Assembly: GCA_004555655.1 (NCBI GenBank)
Contig: SFHJ01000007.1
Coordinates: 1 to 50,806 of the forward strand
DNA: 50,806 bases
Reading direction: 5' to 3'
DNA from: Clostridiales bacterium
GTDB taxonomy: Bacteria > Bacillota > Clostridia > Oscillospirales > Oscillospiraceae
Below are positions 7,301 to 15,883 of the stretch, one piece after another (within the stretch, counting starts at the first letter, position 1; each line of letters starts with the position of its first letter). The position numbers were made by a program, and so were the translations under genes. Below the pieces are notes generated by a model that had not been told where the DNA came from, searched no databases, and was given only the letters and a program-made list of their open reading frames with translations.

Positions 7301-7430
7301 AAAAGGAGGAACGTCAACATCCGCAGGACTCGCGGTGCGGTATTGTGGAGACATACCGTAATACAGCCATCAAGCCCGATGGCTGCGAGCGTGCGCATTG
7401 CAGAGGCAGCGCACGGCAGAGTCAAATCGT
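7301..7430 (+). other. hairpin-rich leader separating an SD sequence from its gene
   Basis: A near-perfect AAAAGGAGG (7301-7309) is followed by no start codon. The ATG of the ATPase lies 120 nt further on and has no good SD of its own. Between them are three consecutive stem-loops: CGGTAT/ATACCG (7338-7358), AGCCATC/GATGGCT (7365-7384) and GTGCGC/GCGCAC (7391-7414). GTCAAcATC (7313-) and GTCAAATC (7421-) flank the block, as if it had been inserted between SD and ATG. Confidence 0.5.
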
Positions 7431-8615
<1,185 letters not shown>

Positions 8616-8628
8616 GCAGTATAGACAC

Positions 8629-8655
8629 AGCACGCCTGCCGGCGGCAGGCGTGCT
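8629..8655 (+). terminator. stem-loop after the ATPase gene (first of two near-identical hairpins)
   Basis: A 12-bp stem, AGCACGCCTGCC with GGCAGGCGTGCT, and a GGC loop. Only TCACG follows, so termination by this copy alone is doubtful. A second copy at 8858-8884 (loop GCC) has the T-run. The repeat element lies exactly between them. Confidence 0.7.
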
Positions 8656-8857
8656 CACGTGTCGAAAAAGCCTCGCAGAGTTTCGCGCCCGCAGGCGCGA
8701 AAGACGTGTAGATCATTTTTCCCGGCGGCGTGTACGTCGGGAAAGATACACTCCGGCCTGCAAGTGTGCAGTCTGTCCGCCCTTGGCGGACAGATCGTGC
8801 GCGCAGCAGGCCGCGGCCTGTCGTCGAAAAACTCCTTTGGAGTTTTTCGACAGTCTC
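8656..8857 (-). repeat. dispersed repeat, copy 2 (long form)
   Basis: About 202 nt. It begins CACGTGTCGAAAAAGCCTCG, then a GCGCCCGCAGGCGC hairpin, a CCGGCGGCGTGTACG section, CTGTCCGCCcttGGCGGACAG, GCAGGCCGCGGCCTG, and ends in the AAAAACTCC/GGAGTTTTT hairpin and CGACAG. All modules except the GCGCCCGC...GGCCTG middle occur in reverse complement at 49849-49966. Short ORFs across it are spurious. The element is non-coding. Confidence 0.85.
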
Positions 8858-8891
8858 AGCACGCCTGCCGCCGGCAGGCGTGCTTTTTTGC
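8858..8891 (+). terminator. Rho-independent terminator (second hairpin copy)
   Basis: AGCACGCCTGCC/GGCAGGCGTGCT with a GCC loop, followed by TTTTTT. Its sequence equals 8629-8655 except for one loop base. It ends the ATPase transcript after the repeat. Confidence 0.85.
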
Positions 8892-9030
8892 GCGTGTAAT
8901 ATGGGAAACAGGGCGGCAGGGCCCGGCGGAACGGCAAAGAAACCAAACAAATATTTTGGCAGGCAAAAACTTTGTTATTTTTTACAACTTTCCCGCCGCA
9001 GTTTTTGCAAATCTGCCCGCGCGCTTTTCA

Positions 9031-9059
9031 TTTACTTAAAGTGGCAAATATGGTATAAT
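9031..9059 (+). promoter_or_regulatory. promoter of the nucleoside-type ABC importer operon
   Basis: -35 TTTACT (9031-9036), 17 nt, -10 TATAAT (9054-9059) with a TG extension at 9051-9052. The predicted start lies near 9066, leaving a leader of about 60 nt. Confidence 0.8.
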
Positions 9060-9124
9060 AAACAAAAGAATCTGCCGCCCGCTGCGAAGTGCGCCGGGGA
9101 TGCTTTTAATCCCGCATAGAAAGG

Positions 9125-10672
9125 ATGACAGCCTTGGAAACTGTTTGCGCAATCGAACTGAGGAACATCACCAAACGATTCGGAAAAGTTGTCGCCAACG
9201 ACGGCATCGATCTCGAGCTCCACTACGGCGAGATCCTGTCGCTGCTGGGCGAGAACGGCAGCGGCAAGACCACGCTCATGAACATGCTCGCCGGCATCTA
9301 TTTCCCCGATGAGGGCGAGATCTTCATCAATGGGAAGCAGGTCTCCATCCGCTCGCCCAAAGACGCCTACGACAACAAGATCGGCATGATCCACCAGCAC
9401 TACAAGCTGGTCGACGTGTTCACTGCCGCGCAGAACATCATCCTGGGCCTCGACGATAAGGGAAAGCTCGACATCGAGGCCGCGAATGAGAAGGTCCGCC
9501 AGATCTGCCGGCGCTACGGCTTTGACATCGACCCCACCCAGAAGATCTACGACATGTCCGTCTCGCAGAAGCAGACGGTCGAGATCGTCAAGATGCTCTA
9601 CCGCGGCGCGGATATCCTGATACTGGACGAGCCGACCGCCGTTCTGACCCCGCAGGAGACAGAAAAGCTCTTTGATGTGCTGCGCAACATGCGCGACGAC
9701 GGTAAGGCGATCGTCATCATTACGCACAAGCTGCACGAGGTCATGGCGCTCAGCGACAATGTGACGGTGCTGCGGAAGGGCAAGTACATCGGCACCGTCA
9801 AGACCAGCGAGACAAACCCGCAGGCGCTGACCGACATGATGGTGGGCCGTGCCGTGACGCTCAACATCGACCGGCCGTTGTATGAAAACCCGGTCGACCG
9901 GCTGGAACTCAAGAATGTGACATGCCTCGACGCAGAGGGCGTGAAGAAGCTTGACGGCGTGAGCTTTGTGGCAAAGGGCGGCGAAATTCTGGGCGTGGCC
10001 GGTATCGCGGGCAGCGGCCAGAAGGAGCTGCTCGAGGCCATCGCGGGCCTGTACCCCGTGGCAGAAGGCGAGATCATCTTCTCGCCCGAGGGGCAGCAGC
10101 CGTCGAATCTCGTCGGAAAGACGCCCATGCAGATCAAAAAGGCGGGCGTGGCGATGGCGTTCGTGCCCGAGGACCGGCTGGGCATGGGTCTTGTGGGCTC
10201 GATGGGCATGACGGGCAACATGATGCTCCGGTCGTGGAGAAAGGGCAAGAGCGTCTTTGTCAACCGCAAGGACCCCAATGAGCTGGCGCTCAAGGTCTGG
10301 AAGGAGCTTGAGGTCGTCACGCCGAGCACCGACTTCCCCGTGCGGCGCATGTCCGGCGGCAACGTGCAGAAGGTGCTCGTCGGCCGCGAGATCGCAAGCG
10401 CGCCGTCGGTCCTGATGTCGGCCTACGCCGTGCGCGGACTTGACATCAACACCTCGTACACCATCTACAACCTCATGACCGAGCAGAAGATGAAGGGCGT
10501 CGCCGTCGTATTCGTCGGCGAGGATCTGGACGTGCTGCTCGAGCTGTGCGACCGCATTCTGGTGCTGTGCGGCGGTAAGGTCTCCGGCATTGTCGACGCG
10601 CGCACCACGACGAAAGAAGAAATCGGCCTGCTCATGACAAGAGTCGGCGGAAAGGAGCGGGCAGATGCATAA
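9125..10672 (+). CDS. nucleoside/BMP-type ABC transporter ATP-binding protein (double NBD)
   Basis: A 515-residue tandem ATPase of the RbsA/NupO type. NBD1 has Walker A GENGSGKTTL, Q-loop GMIHQHYKLVDVFT, an unusual signature (DMSVSQKQTVEIVKML), Walker B ILILDEPTAV and H-loop VIITHKL. NBD2 is degenerate as usual (GIAGSGQKELLEAI, signature MSGGNVQKVLVGREI). Its Walker B region reads LMSAYAVRGLD where relatives have AxPTRGLD. Two permeases follow directly. The ATG at 9125 touches the AAAGGA site, so a TTG at 9134 with 8-nt spacing may be the real start. The substrate is likely a nucleoside or related compound. No BMP-type binding lipoprotein is adjacent. Confidence 0.92.
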   Translation: MTALETVCAIELRNITKRFGKVVANDGIDLELHYGEILSLLGENGSGKTTLMNMLAGIYFPDEGEIFINGKQVSIRSPKDAYDNKIGMIHQHYKLVDVFTAAQNIILGLDDKGKLDIEAANEKVRQICRRYGFDIDPTQKIYDMSVSQKQTVEIVKMLYRGADILILDEPTAVLTPQETEKLFDVLRNMRDDGKAIVIITHKLHEVMALSDNVTVLRKGKYIGTVKTSETNPQALTDMMVGRAVTLNIDRPLYENPVDRLELKNVTCLDAEGVKKLDGVSFVAKGGEILGVAGIAGSGQKELLEAIAGLYPVAEGEIIFSPEGQQPSNLVGKTPMQIKKAGVAMAFVPEDRLGMGLVGSMGMTGNMMLRSWRKGKSVFVNRKDPNELALKVWKELEVVTPSTDFPVRRMSGGNVQKVLVGREIASAPSVLMSAYAVRGLDINTSYTIYNLMTEQKMKGVAVVFVGEDLDVLLELCDRILVLCGGKVSGIVDARTTTKEEIGLLMTRVGGKERADA

Positions 10673-11762
10673 CGAAATGAAAACGCCGCTTATGCGGCTT
10701 GCAAAGCGCGACGGAATGGAAGCCTGGAAGATGTGGTGCATCCGTCTTGGCTCGATTCTGCTGGCGCTCCTTCTGGGCGGACTTGTCATCTGCATCGTGG
10801 GTGTGAATCCCGTCACGGCCTACGGCACGATCATCTCCGGTTCGCTCGGCAAATCCACCGCCATCCGCCAGACCATCAAGATCGCCGTGCCGCTGCTGGG
10901 CTGCGCGCTGGCCATTGCGCCGTGCTTCAAGATGCGCTTCTGGAACATCGGCGCCGAGGGCCAGATCACGGCCGGCGCCATCGCGGCAACCTATTTTGCG
11001 CTCAACTGGGCGGGCAAGATGCCGTCGTGGATGCTGCTGCTCATCATGGCGCTCGCAGGCGCGCTGGCCGGCGGCGTGTGGGGCCTCATCCCGGCGTTCT
11101 TCAAGGCGAAATGGAACACCAACGAGACACTCTTCACGCTCATGATGAACTACATCGTCATCGGCGTGGTCCGGTGGCTGCAGGGTGGTCCGTGGGAGGG
11201 CCGCCCCGGTTCGCAGATCATCCCGCAGTTTGATTCCAGTGCCTGCCTGCCGAAGGTGCTCGGCGTGCACTGCGGCTGGATCATCGTGCTGGTGCTGGTC
11301 GTCTTTATCCACGTGTACATGCGTTACACCAAGCACGGCTATGAGATCGCCGTCATCGGCGACTCGATCAACACCGCGCGCTACGCGGGCATGAATGTGG
11401 GCCGCATCATGATGCGCACCATGTTCCTCTCGGGCGCGATCAGCGGCCTTGTGGGCTTTATTGTGGCCTCGGGTGCAAACAACACGCTCTATGACGGCGT
11501 GGCAAACGGCGTGGGCTTTACGTCCATCACCGTGGCGTGGCTCAGCCAGCTCAACGCCTTCGCCATGATCGCAATTTCGATGATGCTGGCCATTTTGTCC
11601 AAAGGCGCTGAGACGCTGCAGACCCGGCTTGCCGTGCCGGCCTCGATCTCGGACATCATCACGGGCATTCTGCTGTTCTGCATGCTCGGCTGTGAGTTCT
11701 TCATCAATTACCGCGTCATCTTCCGCGGCAGCAAACACGACAAGGAGGCGACGAAAGCATGA
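10665..11762 (+). CDS. nucleoside-type ABC transporter permease (NupP/YufP-like)
   Basis: A 365-residue inner-membrane permease of the BPD_transp_2 class with about nine to ten TM segments. Conserved motifs are FKMRFWNIGAEGQITAGAIA (the hallmark N-I-G-x-E-G-Q loop), NTNETLFTLMMNYI and the cytosolic coupling segment GDSINTARYAGMNV. It overlaps the ATPase gene by 8 nt (AAAGGAG precedes the ATG) and the second permease by 4 nt. The ATPase plus two unlike permeases is the normal NupOPQ set for guanosine/purine nucleoside uptake. The exact ligand is inferred from family only. Confidence 0.93.
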   Translation: MHNEMKTPLMRLAKRDGMEAWKMWCIRLGSILLALLLGGLVICIVGVNPVTAYGTIISGSLGKSTAIRQTIKIAVPLLGCALAIAPCFKMRFWNIGAEGQITAGAIAATYFALNWAGKMPSWMLLLIMALAGALAGGVWGLIPAFFKAKWNTNETLFTLMMNYIVIGVVRWLQGGPWEGRPGSQIIPQFDSSACLPKVLGVHCGWIIVLVLVVFIHVYMRYTKHGYEIAVIGDSINTARYAGMNVGRIMMRTMFLSGAISGLVGFIVASGANNTLYDGVANGVGFTSITVAWLSQLNAFAMIAISMMLAILSKGAETLQTRLAVPASISDIITGILLFCMLGCEFFINYRVIFRGSKHDKEATKA

Positions 11763-12751
11763 CAGACTTTATCGCATTGTTTATCGCCCTGATCGTCGCC
11801 GCCATTACCTATGGCACGCCGCTGCTGTTCGGCACGCTGGGCGAGATTCTGACGGAAAAATCCGGCAACCTCAACCTCGGCGTCGAGGGCATCATGTTCA
11901 TGGGCGGCGCGATCGGTCTTGGCAGCGTGTTCTACTATGAAAAGTGGGTTGCAAGCCCCAATCCGTATCTGGCGGTCGTGATCGCGCTGCTGTTTGCGTT
12001 TTTGGCAGGCGCGTTCGCGTCTCTCATCTTCAGCTTTTTGACCATCACCCTGCGCGCGAACCAGAACGTCACGGGCCTGGCGCTGGCCATCTTCGGCACG
12101 GGTGTGGGCCAGTTCATCGGCGAGTTCATGCGCGTGAAGGAGGGAGGGTATATCTCGATCTCCAACGCGCTCAAGGGCTACTTCCAGAATTCGCCCTTCC
12201 CGCACGCGCTGCAGAATATCCCGTTCGTGGGGAAAATCCTGTTCGGCCACAGCTTCTTCTTCTATCTGGGTTTGCTGCTGGCGATCGGAATGTTCTGGTA
12301 TCTCAATAAGACGCGCTCGGGACTGTATCTGCGCGCGGTGGGCGAGTCGCCCGCCACGGCGGACGCCGCCGGCATCAACGTCGGCCGCACGCGCTACATT
12401 GCCACCATCATCGGCGGCGGCGTCTCGGCCATCGGCGGCATGATCTACATCATGACCATCGCCGGCTGCGTGTGGAACCACGAGGGCCTGTCCGGCGTGG
12501 GCTGGCTGGCCGTCGCGCTCGTCATCTTCTGCATGTGGCGGCCGCTGGGCGCCATCTGGGGCTCGGTGCTCTTCGGCGCTCTGATGATTCTGTACCTGCG
12601 TCTGGTCATCCCGTTTATTCCGACGCAGCTGTACAAGATTCTGCCGTACGTCGTCACGGTCATTGTGCTGGTCATCTCCAGCATGCGCAACAACCGCGAA
12701 AAGCAGCCGCCGCAGTCGCTCGGCCTGCCGTATTTCCGCGAAGAGAGGTAA
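11759..12751 (+). CDS. nucleoside-type ABC transporter permease (NupQ/YufQ-like)
   Basis: A 330-residue second permease. It starts ALIVAAITYGTPLLFGTLGE and continues ILTEKSGNLNLGVEGIMFMG, the diagnostic N-L-G-x-E-G motif of YufQ. The coupling helix AVGESPATADAAGINV and about nine TM segments follow. The start codon overlaps the upstream stop (ATGA). It is the last gene of the operon, with a GC-rich stem-loop just after its stop. Confidence 0.93.
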   Translation: MTDFIALFIALIVAAITYGTPLLFGTLGEILTEKSGNLNLGVEGIMFMGGAIGLGSVFYYEKWVASPNPYLAVVIALLFAFLAGAFASLIFSFLTITLRANQNVTGLALAIFGTGVGQFIGEFMRVKEGGYISISNALKGYFQNSPFPHALQNIPFVGKILFGHSFFFYLGLLLAIGMFWYLNKTRSGLYLRAVGESPATADAAGINVGRTRYIATIIGGGVSAIGGMIYIMTIAGCVWNHEGLSGVGWLAVALVIFCMWRPLGAIWGSVLFGALMILYLRLVIPFIPTQLYKILPYVVTVIVLVISSMRNNREKQPPQSLGLPYFREER

Positions 12752-12758
12752 AGCAAAT

Positions 12759-12781
12759 GGGCGCTGCCGAAGGCAGCGCCC
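12759..12781. terminator. GC-rich stem-loop between convergent genes
   Basis: A perfect 10-bp stem, GGGCGCTGCC/GGCAGCGCCC, with a GAA loop (CTTCGG-like on the minus strand) between the ABC permease and the convergent Dabb gene. No long T-run follows on either side, so efficiency is uncertain. Confidence 0.55.
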
Positions 12782-12794
12782 AACGTCTCTGCTT

Positions 12795-13079
12795 TTATAT
12801 TTCGAAGTCCACCGCGCCTCTGGACTCGCGGATGGATTTGCACAGCTGCGAAACGGCCACGTGGCGCGGGTCTTTTTTGTAGCGCTCCAGCGCGTCGAAG
12901 TCTTCAAAATCCGCGATGAGGCAGGCGTCAAAGTTGTTGCCCGGCTTGCAGTTGACACCGATCTGCATATGCCTGATCTCGGGGATCACGCCGTCAAGGG
13001 CCTGCAGGCCCGAAAGGAATTTTTTCATGTTTTCTTCTTCGCCTTCGCGGAATTTCCAGACAACAATGTGACGAATCAT
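12795..13079 (-). CDS. Dabb family (stress-responsive A/B barrel) protein
   Basis: A 94-residue dimeric ferredoxin-like alpha/beta barrel domain. It starts MIRHIVVWKFREGEEENMKK, with the conserved His-Ile-Val and Phe-Lys pattern, and ends DFEDFDALERYKKDPRHVAV, the classic Dabb signature. Members include small stress-induced proteins and cyclases. Stand-alone bacterial copies have no proven reaction. It is convergent with the ABC importer operon and divergent from DUF1653, with 29 bp between the starts. Confidence 0.88.
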   Translation of the reverse strand: MIRHIVVWKFREGEEENMKKFLSGLQALDGVIPEIRHMQIGVNCKPGNNFDACLIADFEDFDALERYKKDPRHVAVSQLCKSIRESRGAVDFEI

Positions 13080-13108
13080 ACAGGTTACCTCCGTTTTTTG
13101 AAAGGATA

Positions 13109-13333
13109 ATGGATATGGAATTTGATATCAGACCCGGACGCTACCGGCATTTTAAGGGCAACGAATACAGGGTTTTGTACCTCGCGCGCCATTCGGAGAC
13201 GCTTGAGCCGATGGTGGTCTATCAGGCGCTCTACGGTGAGCGCGGCATCTGGGTGCGCCCGGCGGGCATGTGGAACGAGATGGTCGAGCGCGACGGCAAA
13301 CGCTGCCGGCGCTTTACTTATCTGGGAGACTGA
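13109..13333 (+). CDS. DUF1653 family protein
   Basis: A 74-residue protein matching DUF1653: G-R-Y-x-H-F-K-G-N-E-Y-x-V (residues 9-21), LEPMVVYQALYGERGIWVRP in the middle, and a final RFTYLGD. It is a small all-beta domain found alone or fused to other domains; its role is unknown, though nucleic-acid or ligand binding has been proposed for this fold. AAAGGA precedes the ATG. Its last 16 bases overlap the 3' end of the convergent DUF3006-like gene. Confidence 0.9.
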   Translation: MDMEFDIRPGRYRHFKGNEYRVLYLARHSETLEPMVVYQALYGERGIWVRPAGMWNEMVERDGKRCRRFTYLGD

Positions 13334-13494
13334 TCCGGCGCGAGGCGGTAGACAAAATCCTCGCAGATGAGTGCGGCACCTTCGAAGATGCCGTCCGGCA
13401 GCAGCGCCAGCGCGACTTCCGTCCGCGTGCCGGATTCCGATTCAAGCAGCGCGTAGTCGCCGCAGATCTCAAGTACCTTGCGGGTAAAGGTCAT
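13318..13494 (-). CDS. small DUF3006-like protein
   Basis: A 58-residue protein whose pattern ICGDYALLESESGTRTEVAL followed by LLPDGIFEGAAL fits the DUF3006 small beta-barrel (x-GDxAxLExxxG...LPxGxxEGxxL). The start at 13494 is strongly supported by AAGGAGG 7 nt upstream. Reading further upstream in frame gives only antisense sequence. It overlaps DUF1653 tail to tail by 16 bp. The function is unknown; the family is common in Clostridia. Confidence 0.75.
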   Translation of the reverse strand: MTFTRKVLEICGDYALLESESGTRTEVALALLPDGIFEGAALICEDFVYRLAPDQSPR

Positions 13495-13579
13495 AGGCGT
13501 CCTCCTTTTGCGTTTTTTGTATTGTATCATATTTTCCGTGCGTTTGGTACATCCTAACAGAAAAAAAGGAGGAATTGCA

Positions 13580-14011
13580 ATGAACAAGGATACCGTCAGC
13601 CTGCTTTCGGCCTGTGAGGCGGGCGCGCAGATGGCCATTGGCGCGATGGACGGCGTGCTGAAGGACGTCAGAAACACCGGCCTGCGCCAGACGCTGCAGA
13701 TGAGCCTGCGCCAGCACAGTGAACTCGGCGTGCAGGCGCGGCAGCTGCTTGCACAAAGCGGTGCGCAGCCCGCCGAACCCGGCGTAATGGCGAAAGGCAT
13801 GTCGTGGCTGAAGACAAACTGGACGCTGATGCTCCACCCCGGGGACGCCGGCGCGGCAGAGCTGGTCACCGACGGCTGCGACATGGGCGTTAAAACGCTC
13901 GCGCGTACGCGCAACCGCTGCCCAGGCGCATCCGGCGAGGCCAGAGCCGTCGCAGGGCGGCTCATGGAGCTTGAGCGGCAGCTGTCGTCGGAGCTGTCGC
14001 AGTACCTGTAG
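13580..14011 (+). CDS. helical ferritin-like-fold hypothetical protein
   Basis: A 143-residue, nearly all-helical protein. Features resemble a conserved clostridial family with a four-helix arrangement: LLSACEAGAQMAIGAMDGVL, LRQTLQMSLRQHSELG, the AKGMSWLKTNWTLML motif, and LVTDGCDMGVKTLARTRNRC. No complete di-iron ExxH pair is seen, so iron chemistry is not supported. AAAGGAGG lies 6 nt before the ATG. It stands alone between the DUF3006-like gene (divergent) and the kinase-like gene. The function is unknown. Confidence 0.75.
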   Translation: MNKDTVSLLSACEAGAQMAIGAMDGVLKDVRNTGLRQTLQMSLRQHSELGVQARQLLAQSGAQPAEPGVMAKGMSWLKTNWTLMLHPGDAGAAELVTDGCDMGVKTLARTRNRCPGASGEARAVAGRLMELERQLSSELSQYL

Positions 14012-14066
14012 CGGCGGAAAAGCGGACGCCGGGAAGCCGCCCGCGGGCGGACAAATGATTTTTGGA

Positions 14067-14095
14067 TTGTTTTCTCCCTTTTTTTGCTGTATAAT
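14067..14095 (+). promoter_or_regulatory. promoter of the cytidylate-kinase-like gene
   Basis: -35 TTGTTT (14067-14072), 17 nt, -10 TATAAT (14090-14095), about 30 nt before the ATG. Confidence 0.75.
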
Positions 14096-14124
14096 AGCGG
14101 TATCCAAGAGAAGGGGGAATTCCC

Positions 14125-14733
14125 ATGACAAATAAGATCATCACCATCAGCCGTCAATTTGGCAGCGGCGGCCGTTCGATCGGAAAGGCCGTGGCCGAGC
14201 GTCTTGGCGTCCCCTATTACGACAAGGAGCTCGTCGACGCCGTCGCAAAGCAGAGCGGTTTTTCGCATGAGTTTATTGAGGAGATCGGCGAGTATGCCAC
14301 CGTGACCAGCAGCTTTCTGTTCAACATCGCGGTCTCGTCGCACCCGATGGGCCTGATCGACACCATGTCGGTCTCGGATAAGCTCTATGTCTGCCAGACG
14401 AACGTCATCCGCGACCTTGCCGACAAGGGACCGTGCGTCATCGTCGGCCGCTGCGCCGACTTCATTCTGAAAGACCGGCCGGACTGCCTGCACATCTTCA
14501 TCCACGCCGACTATGAGCACCGCGCCGCGCGTGTGCTGGCCCGCTACGGCGAGACGAAGCAGCCCATGTCCAAGCGCCTGCAGGACAAGGACTCCAAGCG
14601 CAAGGTGTACTACAAGCACTACACCAACCGCAACTGGGGCGAGGCGCAGAACTACGACATCTGCCTCGACAGCGGCACACTGGGTGTGGATAAGTGCGTT
14701 GAGTTCATCTGCGACATCGCGGAGATGAAATAA
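14125..14733 (+). CDS. cytidylate kinase-like family protein
   Basis: A 202-residue P-loop protein of the Cytidylate_kin2 type. It starts ITISRQFGSGGRSIGKAVAE, where GSGGRSIG replaces the classical GxxGxGKS loop, then YYDKELVDAVAKQSGF, the conserved VIVGRCADFIL, and RLQDKDSKRKVYYKHYTNRNWG with C-terminal CLDSG. The family is abundant in anaerobes. Its nucleotide substrate is not established and it is distinct from Cmk. GGGGGA precedes the ATG and a good promoter lies upstream. A GC-rich hairpin follows. Confidence 0.92.
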   Translation: MTNKIITISRQFGSGGRSIGKAVAERLGVPYYDKELVDAVAKQSGFSHEFIEEIGEYATVTSSFLFNIAVSSHPMGLIDTMSVSDKLYVCQTNVIRDLADKGPCVIVGRCADFILKDRPDCLHIFIHADYEHRAARVLARYGETKQPMSKRLQDKDSKRKVYYKHYTNRNWGEAQNYDICLDSGTLGVDKCVEFICDIAEMK

Positions 14734-14740
14734 AAAGAAG

Positions 14741-14762
14741 GGCCCGCCGGACGCGGCGGGCC
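14741..14762 (+). terminator. GC-rich stem-loop after the kinase-like gene
   Basis: GGCCCGCCG pairs with CGGCGGGCC around a GACG loop just after the stop codon. There is no T-run, so it may be a weak terminator that lets transcription continue into the UroD-like gene 34 bp on. Confidence 0.45.
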
Positions 14763-14795
14763 TGCAAATTGCCGAAAGGAGCAAGCGCAACAGAG

Positions 14796-15794
14796 ATGAA
14801 TTCCTACGAACGACTGATGAACCGCCTGCAGGGCGCGCCGGTGGACCGGGCGCCGAATCTGTGTATCATGATGGGCTTTGCGGCGCGCTACGCAGGTGTG
14901 CCGTACCACGATTTCTGCCTGTGTCCGGAGAAGATGGTCGAGGCGAATCTGAAGGTGCGCGAGGACTTTGATCTGGACATCGTCACGGTCATGTCAGATC
15001 CATACGGCGAGGCGATGGACTACGGCATGCGCGTGGAATTTCCGCCCGATGATCAGCCGCGCGCGCTTACGCCGCTGCTGCAGGGTGAGCCGTCTGCCGC
15101 GCAGCTGCCGTTTCTGACGCTTGCGCAGACCACGCGCATGAAGGACAGGGTCAGGACCATCCGCCTGTACGCGGAAAAGCTCAAGGGCGAGTGCCCCATC
15201 GCCGGTTGGGTCGAGGGCGTGGTGGCGGAATACTGCGATCTGCGCGACATCAACTATGCGATGATGGATATGGCGGACGAGGAGCCGTTTCTCGATGACA
15301 TTCTGGAGCACCTGTGCCGGCAGGCGATCGTCTATGCCGAGGCGCAGGTTGACGCCGGGGCGGACATCATCGGCATCGGCGACGCGGCCTGCTCGCTGCT
15401 CGGCCCGCGGCTGTACGGCCGGTACGGTCTGCCGTATGAAAAGCGGATCATCGACGCCGTGCACGCAAAGGGCGCGAAGGTCAAGCTGCATATCTGCGGC
15501 GACATCGGGCCGCTGCTGGAGCAGATTGCGGCGCTGCACGCCGACATCGTGGACATCGACTGGATGGTGGATTTTGAGCGGGCGGCCGGGCTGCTGCACG
15601 GCGTGAGCGCCGTCTGCGGCAATTTTGACCCCGTGGAGGTCTTGCTGCGCGGTACCCAGCAGGAGGTTGAGCAGGCTGTGCGGCACTGCCTCGCCGTGGG
15701 CAACGAGACCACGCTCATCAGCGGCGGCTGCGAAACGCCGCGCGATACGCCGCACGGCAATCTGCGCGCTGTGGCGCGGGCATTGCGGCAGTAA
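14796..15794 (+). CDS. uroporphyrinogen decarboxylase-family protein (MtaA/MtbA-like)
   Basis: A 332-residue TIM-barrel protein. It starts SYERLMNRLQGAPVDRAPNL, a typical UroD-superfamily entry. The putative zinc ligands are His and Cys in LHICGDIG and a further Cys in ISGGCETPRDTP, the H-x-C...C arrangement of corrinoid:CoM or corrinoid:folate methyltransferases, not of HemE. GNFDPVEVLLRGT is also conserved. A methyl-transfer role on a methylcorrinoid is therefore more likely than haem synthesis. No corrinoid protein or MtaB-type gene is adjacent. The ATG at 14796 was chosen by homology; the AAAGGAG site is 14 nt away, which is long. Confidence 0.85.
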   Translation: MNSYERLMNRLQGAPVDRAPNLCIMMGFAARYAGVPYHDFCLCPEKMVEANLKVREDFDLDIVTVMSDPYGEAMDYGMRVEFPPDDQPRALTPLLQGEPSAAQLPFLTLAQTTRMKDRVRTIRLYAEKLKGECPIAGWVEGVVAEYCDLRDINYAMMDMADEEPFLDDILEHLCRQAIVYAEAQVDAGADIIGIGDAACSLLGPRLYGRYGLPYEKRIIDAVHAKGAKVKLHICGDIGPLLEQIAALHADIVDIDWMVDFERAAGLLHGVSAVCGNFDPVEVLLRGTQQEVEQAVRHCLAVGNETTLISGGCETPRDTPHGNLRAVARALRQ

Positions 15795-15805
15795 GCGGAA
15801 AACCA

Positions 15806-15834
15806 AAAGGAGCGCCGGAGGCGCTCCTTTTTTC
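15806..15834. terminator. bidirectional Rho-independent terminator
   Basis: An 11-bp stem, AAAGGAGCGCC/GGCGCTCCTTT, with a GGA loop and TTTTT after it. It lies between the UroD-like gene (plus) and the YczE-like gene (minus) and can serve both. Confidence 0.88.
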
Positions 15835-15883
15835 TGCCGTCACGCGGTCGGCAGGATGCTCGCGTATGCGGCCTGCTGTGCGG

